From an uncultured Bacteroidales bacterium (GTDB lineage: Bacteria > Bacteroidota > Bacteroidia > Bacteroidales > Paludibacteraceae), in assembly GCA_937907165.1 (NCBI GenBank), contig CALCUH010000030.1, forward strand, positions 1 through 32,395: a stretch of 32,395 bases of DNA, in the 5' to 3' direction. A program made the position numbers and the translations under genes. The notes under the pieces were generated by a model, which was given only the letters and a program-made list of their open reading frames with translations, ran no database searches and was not told where the DNA came from. Shown piece by piece: positions 24,611 through 31,598 of the stretch (position 1 is its first letter; the number at the start of each line of letters is the position of its first letter).

Positions 24611-26533
24611 TTAAACAAGACCAGGATTCTCGCTTTTATCTAAAACACAGAATCCGCTATTATTACTAATAAATTCGGGGACCATCTCCTTCAGTTTCGC
24701 AACGATCGCCATATCGTCGCATGATTTCATCCGGGCTTCAAGTTCGGACATGTCCGAAGCAAATCGAGAAAGTTCACATGGATGGGGTTTCGCCTTTTTG
24801 ATTTTTGGATGAGAAGTAGGCAAAGTTGTCTCCTTATCATAAAGCACCTCCTCAAACAATTTCTCTCCAGGGCGGAGTCCGATTTCCTTAATTTTAATAT
24901 TTTTCGCGTTCGACAACCGAATCATACTGATAGCCAAATCGTGAATTTTCACAGGAGCACCCATATCAAATATGTAGATCTCTCCGTTTTCCCCGATAGA
25001 AGCCGCCTCTAAGACCAAAGAGCAAGCCTCGGGTATTGTCATAAAATAACGAATGATATCCTTGTGCGTAAGCGTAATAGGGCCTCCCTCCTCTATCTGT
25101 TTGGCGAATAACGGGATGACAGAGCCATTCGATCCCAGCACATTGCCAAAACGGGTGGTTATGAATGAAACCGGAACATTTACCAGTGATTGCACATACA
25201 TCTCCGCCACGCGTTTTGTAGCGCCCATCACGTTAGTAGGATTAACCGCCTTATCTGTGGAAATCATCACGAACTTCTTCACATTGAACTCGACTGAAAG
25301 ATCAGCTACTATCTTGGTTCCGAACACATTCACACGGACAGCCTCATAAGGATTCTCCTCCATCAAAGGAACATGTTTATAGGCAGCCGCATGAAAAACT
25401 ACCGCAGGACGATATTTGTCGAACACATATCGCATACGCACCTCGTCCCTCACGTCAGCCATCACAATCATCAGCCTACCAGAAGATAGAGCATGCTCAT
25501 TCTCCTTTTTCATGGCATATTGGAAATCAAACACTGACGTTTCCGCCTGATCAAGTGCGATTATCGTCTTCGCATCACTTTTCAGCACCTGCCGAACAAT
25601 TTCCTGACCAATGGAACCAGTAGCACCAGTCACAAGCACAATCTGTTCCGTAAGCATTTTATTGATTTCCTCACTCTTCAAAACGACGACTTCCCGATCA
25701 AGCAAATCCTCGATTTGCAAGTTTTTTAACTGATCGGCAGAAAATGTACCATTCATCCACATTTTGGAAGAAGGAACAGACTTGACATTCAATCCCAAAC
25801 GTACCCCCTCATCAATCACGACTTTTTTTTTGTCAGGAGATATATTCGGCAAAGCCAACACCAAAGTATCCACATGATACTTTTCTATAATCTCTTCGGA
25901 CAAACCCTCCTCCACAGAGAGCACCATCGTGCCATCTACTCCTTTCCCATATTTCGAATAATCATCATCAATGAAAAACGGGATGTGATACTTAACATCA
26001 TCGTCTCCTTTCAACACATTTTTTGTCAAAGAACCCATAGATCCCGCACCGTAGATGACCACCACCCTCCTCTCGATGCCGCCATGCGTTTTACCAACGA
26101 AATAAACAAACTTAATCAGCAGACGCACAACAACAATGAACACTGACATTACCGAACATAGCAACGCCATCTCAAATACCGACGGAAGGAATACGATATA
26201 GTCGTGAGAGGAAAGCCCCATTAGGTGCCTCACCAACAAAAAGAGCAAGAAACACAGCAAACAAGAACCGAAAATCCTAATAATATCATAAACCCCCGTA
26301 TGACGAATTAGTCCATCATATGTGTGGACAAGAGAAAAAGAGACAAGAAAAAAGACGAAAACTGAAAAAGTGTTAGACAAGCAATACCCATCAGACATAG
26401 AGCCGAAACGCACCAATAGGAATAAGGCAACCGCCATCAACAAGTCGAACGCCAACACGAAATATTTGGAGGGCGACCATTGACCATAAAGGTTGAACAA
26501 TCTATTAAATGCTTTACAAAAAAAATCAGCCAT
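24611..26533 (-). CDS. Membrane-bound nucleotide-sugar 4,6-dehydratase, CapD/WbpM/FlaA1-like
   Basis: Such enzymes convert UDP-GlcNAc into a 4-keto-6-deoxy sugar for O-antigen or capsule. The 640-residue protein has four transmembrane helices (about residues 25-45, 55-72, 88-105, 118-145). A CoA-binding-like Rossmann module with GAGSMG (162-167) follows, then the extended SDR domain with NAD-binding GATGSIG (303-309). The catalytic site reads ISTDKAVNPTNVMGATK: S425-T426 and M436-x3-K440 in place of the usual Tyr, the Ser-Met-Lys triad of the WbpM type. HAAAYKHVPLMEENP is another family mark. A MITE-like element ends 40 bp upstream of its ATG. Confidence 0.92.
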   Translation of the reverse strand: MADFFCKAFNRLFNLYGQWSPSKYFVLAFDLLMAVALFLLVRFGSMSDGYCLSNTFSVFVFFLVSFSLVHTYDGLIRHTGVYDIIRIFGSCLLCFLLFLLVRHLMGLSSHDYIVFLPSVFEMALLCSVMSVFIVVVRLLIKFVYFVGKTHGGIERRVVVIYGAGSMGSLTKNVLKGDDDVKYHIPFFIDDDYSKYGKGVDGTMVLSVEEGLSEEIIEKYHVDTLVLALPNISPDKKKVVIDEGVRLGLNVKSVPSSKMWMNGTFSADQLKNLQIEDLLDREVVVLKSEEINKMLTEQIVLVTGATGSIGQEIVRQVLKSDAKTIIALDQAETSVFDFQYAMKKENEHALSSGRLMIVMADVRDEVRMRYVFDKYRPAVVFHAAAYKHVPLMEENPYEAVRVNVFGTKIVADLSVEFNVKKFVMISTDKAVNPTNVMGATKRVAEMYVQSLVNVPVSFITTRFGNVLGSNGSVIPLFAKQIEEGGPITLTHKDIIRYFMTIPEACSLVLEAASIGENGEIYIFDMGAPVKIHDLAISMIRLSNAKNIKIKEIGLRPGEKLFEEVLYDKETTLPTSHPKIKKAKPHPCELSRFASDMSELEARMKSCDDMAIVAKLKEMVPEFISNNSGFCVLDKSENPGLV

Positions 26534-26569
26534 ACATCACAACACTTTCCACAATCACATGAAATGTAG

Positions 26570-26777
26570 TTTAGGGGACTTCTATAAATTCCCCGATTAT
26601 TAAATATTTTTTTTATCTAGGTTATTCTTTAATCTTTTGTGCGTTTTTGAACTTTTGTCGCCATCTTGCTGATTTTCACTCAGTCACAGTGCCCGCACTG
26701 CTCCTTCGTTCAAATCATCAATCTGTCTGACAAAACTTTCAAAATCGCCACAAAGCAATTTATAGAAATCCCCTTTA
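26570..26777. repeat. Flanking TTTA direct repeats (possible target-site duplication) around the foldback element
   Basis: TTTA at 26570-26573 and TTTA at 26774-26777 directly abut the ends of the terminal inverted repeats at 26574-26590 and 26757-26773. Such repeats are expected when a DNA transposon inserts. The region is A/T-rich, so chance is possible. Confidence 0.45.
26574..26773. mobile_element. MITE-like 200-bp foldback element (or invertible segment)
   Basis: The ends are a 17-bp inverted repeat, GGGGACTTCTATAAATT (26574-26590) and AATTTATAGAAATCCCC (26757-26773), agreeing at 16 of 17 positions. TTTA repeats flank it. Inside, 26641-26693 and 26694-26748 form a long imperfect inverted repeat: roughly 38 of 53 aligned positions match, with two one-base gaps. 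It is centred on CAGTGCCCGCACTG (26687-26700). The two centres differ by about 20 bp because the left arm carries some 42 extra A/T-rich bases. It has no coding potential. MITE fits best; the roughly 166-bp spacing also resembles invertible promoters upstream of Bacteroides polysaccharide loci. Confidence 0.5.
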
Positions 26778-26795
26778 ATTAAAATACAAAGTTAA

Positions 26796-26837
26796 AAAAA
26801 AAGGTTCGCCTTTAATAATAAAGGCGAACCTTTTTTT
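26796..26837 (-). terminator. Very strong bidirectional terminator of the glycan operon
   Basis: Positions 26796-26814 and 26819-26837 form a perfect 19-bp stem around an ATAA loop. The core is GGTTCGCCTTTA with flanking A and T runs, so each strand ends in a T tract. It lies about 100 bp after the stop of the phosphoglycosyl transferase gene at 26937 and closes the minus-strand operon. It would also block any rightward transcript. Confidence 0.93.
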
Positions 26838-26851
26838 GTTATTCCACAACA

Positions 26852-26875
26852 TTATTTTATGAGTACATAAAATAA
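26852..26875. repeat. Perfect 10-bp hairpin between operon end and terminator
   Basis: TTATTTTATG (26852-26861) pairs perfectly with CATAAAATAA (26866-26875) around AGTA. With the palindrome ACTTTGAATCAAAGT (26917-26931) and the twice-repeated CTCATAAC it fills the 3' untranslated region of the operon. Function unknown; it may protect the 3' end of the mRNA. Confidence 0.55.
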
Positions 26876-26936
26876 CATCTCATAACTTTTATTTTGTGAT
26901 TCGAGACTCATAACATACTTTGAATCAAAGTTAAAA

Positions 26937-27548
26937 TCAGATATACTCGCCATTATAATAAATCTTTTTGTCAAACAATGTGGCAAAAATGATTTTTATG
27001 TCCATCAAAAAGGAATAATGACGGACATAATACAAACCGATACGTACCTTGTCTGGATAAAAATACGTATCATGATATGCGACAGGATCAGGCACACCAG
27101 CCAACATGAATTCCTCTCGGCGATATTTCAAGGAATCAGGTCCCGTGATACCGGGGCGCATCGATAGCAAATCTCTTTCAGAACCGCGCAAACGATCAGC
27201 ATAGCCTTTTACTCGAGGGCGCGGTCCCACAAAACTCATGTCGCCTATCAAAACGCTCCACAACTGAGGCAATTCATCCAATTTATACTTTCTAAGAATC
27301 GCTCCCAAAGGGGTAATTCTATCCTCGCCAGAGGCGGTTATCATGCCTCCAGAGGAATTGGGTTTCATTGAGCGGAACTTGTGTATCTTAAAAATCTTAC
27401 CATGAAAGCCGACTCTTTCTTGTGAGAAAAAAGCATCACCACCATCAGAACACTTTACCATAATAGCCAAGACCAACAACAACGGCCAACATAACAAAAT
27501 GCCCACTAAGGCAAGAACCCTATCCAAAATGAATTTAACTACCTTCAT
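26937..27548 (-). CDS. Initiating sugar transferase (monotopic phosphoglycosyl transferase), copy 1
   Basis: These enzymes move a sugar-1-phosphate onto undecaprenyl phosphate and so start a repeat unit at the inner membrane. The 203-residue protein has one reentrant hydrophobic segment (about 10-31), the SQERVGFHGKIFKIHKFRSM segment and the catalytic Asp-Glu pair D91-E92 in KYKLDELPQLW. MSFVGPRPR and MRPGITGPDSLKYR follow. It is short, like PglC, with no additional membrane domain as in WcaJ. It is the last gene of the operon, 183 bp after its paralogue. The sugar donor cannot be deduced. Confidence 0.9.
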   Translation of the reverse strand: MKVVKFILDRVLALVGILLCWPLLLVLAIMVKCSDGGDAFFSQERVGFHGKIFKIHKFRSMKPNSSGGMITASGEDRITPLGAILRKYKLDELPQLWSVLIGDMSFVGPRPRVKGYADRLRGSERDLLSMRPGITGPDSLKYRREEFMLAGVPDPVAYHDTYFYPDKVRIGLYYVRHYSFLMDIKIIFATLFDKKIYYNGEYI

Positions 27549-27731
27549 CTCTTTTGTGTAATAAGATTAACTCATCTTAATATCATTCCATTATCATTAA
27601 CGGAGAACATAGTACTATATTATATCCAAACGAAATTTATGACATAATATAACACGAATCGGGAAGACACAATAAATGTCATTCTTCCTTTCAACGATTA
27701 AATCTAAATAATTCTCCATTGCTCCTTTCAT

Positions 27732-28313
27732 TTATCTACCTAATAAAGTCGCGAAAATAATATATAAATCCGTTTTTAAAGAATAATATCGATAATAATT
27801 CAAATTTATGCGGACCTTGTCCGGATATATAACCTCATCATTAAACCTTTCAGGATTATCTACATTAGCCAGCAATTCATCCTCGTTACGATATTTCAAA
27901 GTCGCCGGGCCAGTAATTCCGGGACGCATACGAAGGATGTCCCGCTCTTCCCCTTGCAATTTGTCCGCATAGCCAGGAACGTCAGGACGAGGTCCGACAA
28001 AACTCATTTCGCCAATTAACACATTCCATAATTGCGGCAATTCATCCAACTTGTATTTCCTTAGTACCGCTCCCCACGGAGTTATCCTACTATCGCCCGC
28101 CACCGTGACGGAAGAACCGGAACTGTCCATCGTCATAGTACGAAACTTGCGTATCTTAAAAATTTTCCCGTTCCGTCCCACCCTTTCCTGAGAGAAAAAG
28201 ACATCACCTCCATCCTTACATTTGATAAAAATGGATATAATTATCCCCAATGGCAAAAGGAGAAGTATTCCCAGCAAAGAGAAAAGACGATCGAACAACC
28301 ATTTAACCACCAT
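27732..28313 (-). CDS. Initiating sugar transferase (monotopic phosphoglycosyl transferase), copy 2
   Basis: The 193-residue protein has the same layout as its neighbour at 26937-27548: a reentrant hydrophobic segment (about 9-30), SQERVGRNGKIFKIRKFRTM, the catalytic pair D90-E91 in KYKLDELPQLW, MSFVGPRPD and MRPGITGPATLKYR. By eye more than half of the residues of the two proteins are identical, so they are paralogues. The loops that set sugar specificity (about 60-75 and 140-160) differ most, so the substrates may differ. Its start overlaps the deacetylase gene end by 11 bp, which ties it to the upstream genes more tightly than to copy 1. Confidence 0.9.
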   Translation of the reverse strand: MVVKWLFDRLFSLLGILLLLPLGIIISIFIKCKDGGDVFFSQERVGRNGKIFKIRKFRTMTMDSSGSSVTVAGDSRITPWGAVLRKYKLDELPQLWNVLIGEMSFVGPRPDVPGYADKLQGEERDILRMRPGITGPATLKYRNEDELLANVDNPERFNDEVIYPDKVRINLNYYRYYSLKTDLYIIFATLLGR

Positions 28314-29163
28314 AAAACTTCATGATATTAAATGAATTAGAGTTCCAATCGCAACATGAATCTGCAGTTCGGATATCCAAAAAAGGCGATGATTCCTTTA
28401 AAAGACGACGAAATTTCGGGAATGCGCCCTTGATTCCATAATAAGTTTTGAAACGCCGCTCCCATGGCAAATCATATGCCACAGGTTGTTCAACATCAAA
28501 ATCCTGCGGATGAAAATAACACAAGTTATATGTTTTATCAGACATCCATCTTCTCACCAAATGATATGGGAAAAAGCGGAAGTATCCACCTCCGGAAAAA
28601 ACGACATGTTTGCCACAAATACTTTTCATGGCGACAGGAAACTCTTTTATTCTACCCCGATTAAGAATCAATTCGGTGGGACAAGTCTTGGGGAAATCGG
28701 GGAATCCCCCAAAAGAATGTATGGCAGGGAATATGGAACTGTCATACTTGAATCCCATTTCACTTAACTCATCCAATACCCATAAGTTATTTTTTTGAAT
28801 AGTCCAAGCAGGTGCTCGATATGCGTCCACACATTCCCCGATGACTGACTCCAAAGCATTCTTTGACATCTGGGTGTCCTCGAGAAAAGCCTTGCGATCC
28901 ATATCTGTCAACAATCGGTGCTGATAAGAATGGCAACCTATATGGTGTCCCCTGGCGTAAATGGCACGAATAACTTCCGGATGATGGTCAGCCACCCAAC
29001 CCAAACAAAAGAATGTAGCCTTCAATCCTTGTTCATCCAACACATCCAAAATATTATCCACCCAAGGTTGAAGCCTAAATTCGTATCGGCTCCAATCAAG
29101 ATCGTTCCATACGCAATTACAATACCAATCCTCTATGTCAAAAGTCAGCACATTCATAATCAA
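28303..29163 (-). CDS. Polysaccharide deacetylase, XrtA/DUF3473 type
   Basis: A NodB-fold deacetylase that removes acetyl groups from GlcNAc-type residues. The 286-residue protein shows LTFDIEDWYC (D9, D12) for catalysis and metal, GHHIGCHSYQHRLL (H78, H82) for the metal, and AYRAPAWTI (R116). The C-terminal half (FPVAMKSICGKHVVFSGGGYFRFFPY and CYFHPQDFD) matches the DUF3473 extension of exosortase-linked deacetylases. No signal peptide is visible. The ATG at 29163 shares ATGA with the stop of the ATP-grasp gene, fixing the start. It probably modifies the polysaccharide made by this cluster; no exosortase is in the window. Confidence 0.9.
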   Translation of the reverse strand: MIMNVLTFDIEDWYCNCVWNDLDWSRYEFRLQPWVDNILDVLDEQGLKATFFCLGWVADHHPEVIRAIYARGHHIGCHSYQHRLLTDMDRKAFLEDTQMSKNALESVIGECVDAYRAPAWTIQKNNLWVLDELSEMGFKYDSSIFPAIHSFGGFPDFPKTCPTELILNRGRIKEFPVAMKSICGKHVVFSGGGYFRFFPYHLVRRWMSDKTYNLCYFHPQDFDVEQPVAYDLPWERRFKTYYGIKGAFPKFRRLLKESSPFLDIRTADSCCDWNSNSFNIMKFYGG

Positions 29164-30311
29164 GACATTCCCCTTTTTAATTTACGGAATGACGGAGACA
29201 AAAAATTTCTTACTCCCACCCACATGGAAGACAAGAAAGCACGCCAATCACGCCATCCGCCTTCTTGATAATATATATCGGGGCCCAAAAACCGGAACCA
29301 ACATGGTGAAATTCTGAACCGATTGGGAGAGGAAACGAACCAAGCCATATCCAACCCGCAATAACGCAAATAAGTTCCCGGAGTGTAAGGATACGGCACT
29401 ACGGGAGCGCCCATAAGTTCGGAAACAATCATATTAGGGAAATTAATTCCAGCTATTTCTGCAGACCTTAGCGAAGCCGGAACCCGCGGATTTATCTCGA
29501 TTACCAGATACTCTCCTTCCGATTTCTCCAAAACGTCGAAATCCGCGAAACCTTGCCAATTCAACTGGTTCAGCACATCCGCACACATCCGCACCAAAGT
29601 CGGATTCTCTATGGAAACACAACAACAACTACTACCTCCCTTAACCGGATAGTAACGAAGAATCTTCATAACACAATAGTTGACAATTGCACCATGAGAA
29701 TTCCTATAAAGCATCACATTGTAATAATAATCAACATTCCCGACATACTCCTGCAACGCACTCTTTCTCGAAAGGATGGCTGGGTCCTCCATTTTCTTCC
29801 TCAAATCCCCTTCGTTCTCCACCCAAACTATGCCTCGAGAACCTGAAGAAAAAGATGGTTTAATCAACATCGGGAAATCCAACCCGTGTGTTCTACCTGC
29901 CACAACCTCATCTAAAGGAATCGTCCTTGGATGAGAAATTCCATGGCACTCACAAAAGGACATGAAATCAGTCTTGTCACAAACAAAAGACAAGACGGCC
30001 CACTCCATCACAGCACATTTCACACTTGTCTCCCGTTCCAATTGTCGTTTATAACGACTCAAGAAAATAGTCTGTTCATCCTCCATAGGAATCACCACAT
30101 CTATCTTCTCTGAACGAATGACATGCGACAACAATTCATAAGTGCCTTTTTCGTCGCAAGCAGGCTCATTATAACACACATCCAAGGAAACGGACTTTGA
30201 AGCCACCCTATCATTGAAACACAATAATACGACATAATGCCCCACCTCCTTCAAAGAATGAGCGACAGACAAAAACTGCAAACCACCTCCGAACGCCAAT
30301 ACTCTCGCCAT
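29160..30311 (-). CDS. ATP-grasp domain protein in the glycan cluster
   Basis: ATP-grasp enzymes join a carboxylate to an amine or similar via an acyl phosphate. The 383-residue protein has an N-terminal Rossmann-like pre-ATP-grasp domain (LAFGGGLQFLSVAHSLKEVG, about 5-110). The ATP-grasp core follows: PMLIKPSFSSGSRGIVWV (about 165-182), LQEYVGNVDYYYNVML and FDVLEKSEGEYLVIEINPRVPAS, where E-x-N-P-R supplies Mg-ATP ligands. A C-terminal tail contains WFRFLGPDIYYQEGG. It resembles CarB/PylC-like proteins in surface-glycan clusters. Adding an amino acid or acid group to a sugar is likely but unproven. It lies 9 bp after the GT2 gene and overlaps the deacetylase gene by 4 bp. Confidence 0.85.
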   Translation of the reverse strand: MARVLAFGGGLQFLSVAHSLKEVGHYVVLLCFNDRVASKSVSLDVCYNEPACDEKGTYELLSHVIRSEKIDVVIPMEDEQTIFLSRYKRQLERETSVKCAVMEWAVLSFVCDKTDFMSFCECHGISHPRTIPLDEVVAGRTHGLDFPMLIKPSFSSGSRGIVWVENEGDLRKKMEDPAILSRKSALQEYVGNVDYYYNVMLYRNSHGAIVNYCVMKILRYYPVKGGSSCCCVSIENPTLVRMCADVLNQLNWQGFADFDVLEKSEGEYLVIEINPRVPASLRSAEIAGINFPNMIVSELMGAPVVPYPYTPGTYLRYCGLDMAWFVSSPNRFRISPCWFRFLGPDIYYQEGGWRDWRAFLSSMWVGVRNFLSPSFRKLKRGMS

Positions 30312-30320
30312 AAGATACTT

Positions 30321-31085
30321 TCATTCGGTTTTTCTCGTATAATAAACTTTTTTGACCACCCCCCCAAATAGGTTTACAATAGTCCAAAAAAGAGACGTGA
30401 AGACAGAGAAATTCTCAGACTTCCGGAATAGACGATAATGCCACCTAATAAGGCATATCCAAGGACGACGACTTATGGACCGTTTTCTCACCCGATAAGT
30501 CGCCAAATTTTCAGCCAACAAATAACAATCGACAATCCTCGATATTTTTAGCCACATCGCATAATCATTGTTCTTTTCAATATCAACGATTTGTATCAAT
30601 CCCACGACAGAAGAATCATACATAACAGAAAGGCAACCAGGCCAACAAAAGCACAACATACCTAGTCGAGAGATTCGATTAGGGCCGTATACAAATTTAT
30701 CCATCAATTGCGAATCCTCCGACATAAAACCTCTTCCCGTATATGAGAAAGCATAAAAATTCTTTTCCATGAACCCGACTTGACGTTCCAATTTTTGAGG
30801 AGCCCACACATCATCGCCATCCAAAAAAGCGATCCATCGTCCCCTCGCCTGCCGCAAAGCAAAATTTCTAGAGAGTGCGGCGCCAATCCTACGATCATTG
30901 AGAAAATAACGGATACGGGCATCATCATATTTACTCAACAAATTTCTAGTCGCATCCGTCGAGCAATCATCAACTATTATTAGTTCCCAATACTCATACG
31001 TCTGACACAATACACTATCAACCATTTCCTGAAGAAACGTCGCACAATTGTAAATCGGAGTGATGATGGAAACTAAATTATTCAT
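30321..31085 (-). CDS. Family 2 glycosyltransferase
   Basis: An inverting GT-A glycosyltransferase of 254 residues. It starts VSIITPIYNCATFLQEMVDSVL, has the donor motif IIVDDCSTDAT (about 37-47) and the metal motif AFLDGDDVW (about 89-97). The wording close to the metal site and YAFSYTGRGF resembles TuaG-type enzymes. It acts at the cytoplasmic face of the inner membrane on a lipid-linked acceptor. The start shares one base with the stop of the acyltransferase gene (TGATG), so translation is coupled. Sugar identity is unknown. Confidence 0.9.
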   Translation of the reverse strand: MNNLVSIITPIYNCATFLQEMVDSVLCQTYEYWELIIVDDCSTDATRNLLSKYDDARIRYFLNDRRIGAALSRNFALRQARGRWIAFLDGDDVWAPQKLERQVGFMEKNFYAFSYTGRGFMSEDSQLMDKFVYGPNRISRLGMLCFCWPGCLSVMYDSSVVGLIQIVDIEKNNDYAMWLKISRIVDCYLLAENLATYRVRKRSISRRPWICLIRWHYRLFRKSENFSVFTSLFWTIVNLFGGVVKKVYYTRKTE

Positions 31086-31597
31086 CAGTTCTGATTGACA
31101 TTATTTGAACTAACGGTATGGCAAGGAACCCCCACCACAGTATCGCCGGCGTTAACAGACTTGTTAACGAGCGTCATCGCACCGACAACCGCCCTCTCCC
31201 CAATTTCCAAATCTGAAGGGGCGATAACGGAAGCACGCATACCAATATACGCCCCGTTTCTAATCACTATCTTATGATGACTCTGATTCTTTCCATGACA
31301 GGCGAAAAACACGCCATAAGAAATCGTCACATTATCCTCAATCTCCATCAAATCATAACACATATCATCCAAATAACATCGCATGCCAATAAAGACGCCC
31401 TTGCCTATTTTGTATCCACACATGCGATAAAGGAAGATACGCATGGTGTTCCATGGCAAAGAGGGGATAAACGCGGCGGAAAACCATTTCCGTATGGGTT
31501 TCGAAAAAACCGTCCATAAGGAATATTTCCAATAATAAGGAATATCCTCCTCTTTCACTCCTTTATGAAACAACTTATAAATAAATTTCAGCACCAT
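31085..31597 (-). CDS. Hexapeptide-repeat (left-handed beta-helix) acyltransferase
   Basis: The 170-residue protein ends in left-handed beta-helix repeats: YKIGKGVFIGMRCYLDDM, IRNGAYIGMRASVIAPSDLEIGERAVVGAMTLV and VVGVPCHTV, the mark of acetyl- or succinyl-transferases. HGKNQSHHK near the middle may supply the catalytic histidine. The start ATG at 31597 is supported by a single base separating it from the TAG stop (31599) of the gene before it. An ATG at 31630 or a GTG at 31660 would overlap that gene by tens of bases and is less likely. It probably O-acetylates a sugar of the cluster's glycan. Confidence 0.85.
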   Translation of the reverse strand: MVLKFIYKLFHKGVKEEDIPYYWKYSLWTVFSKPIRKWFSAAFIPSLPWNTMRIFLYRMCGYKIGKGVFIGMRCYLDDMCYDLMEIEDNVTISYGVFFACHGKNQSHHKIVIRNGAYIGMRASVIAPSDLEIGERAVVGAMTLVNKSVNAGDTVVGVPCHTVSSNNVNQN

Positions 31598-31598
31598 A

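Noticed and set aside
27549..27731. Gap between the two sugar transferases as a mobile element or regulatory RNA
   Set aside because: Short A/T-rich inverted matches (TATATTAT with ATAATATA, GGAAG with CTTCC) are present, but with no terminal repeats, duplications or T tract. I see nothing firm in it.
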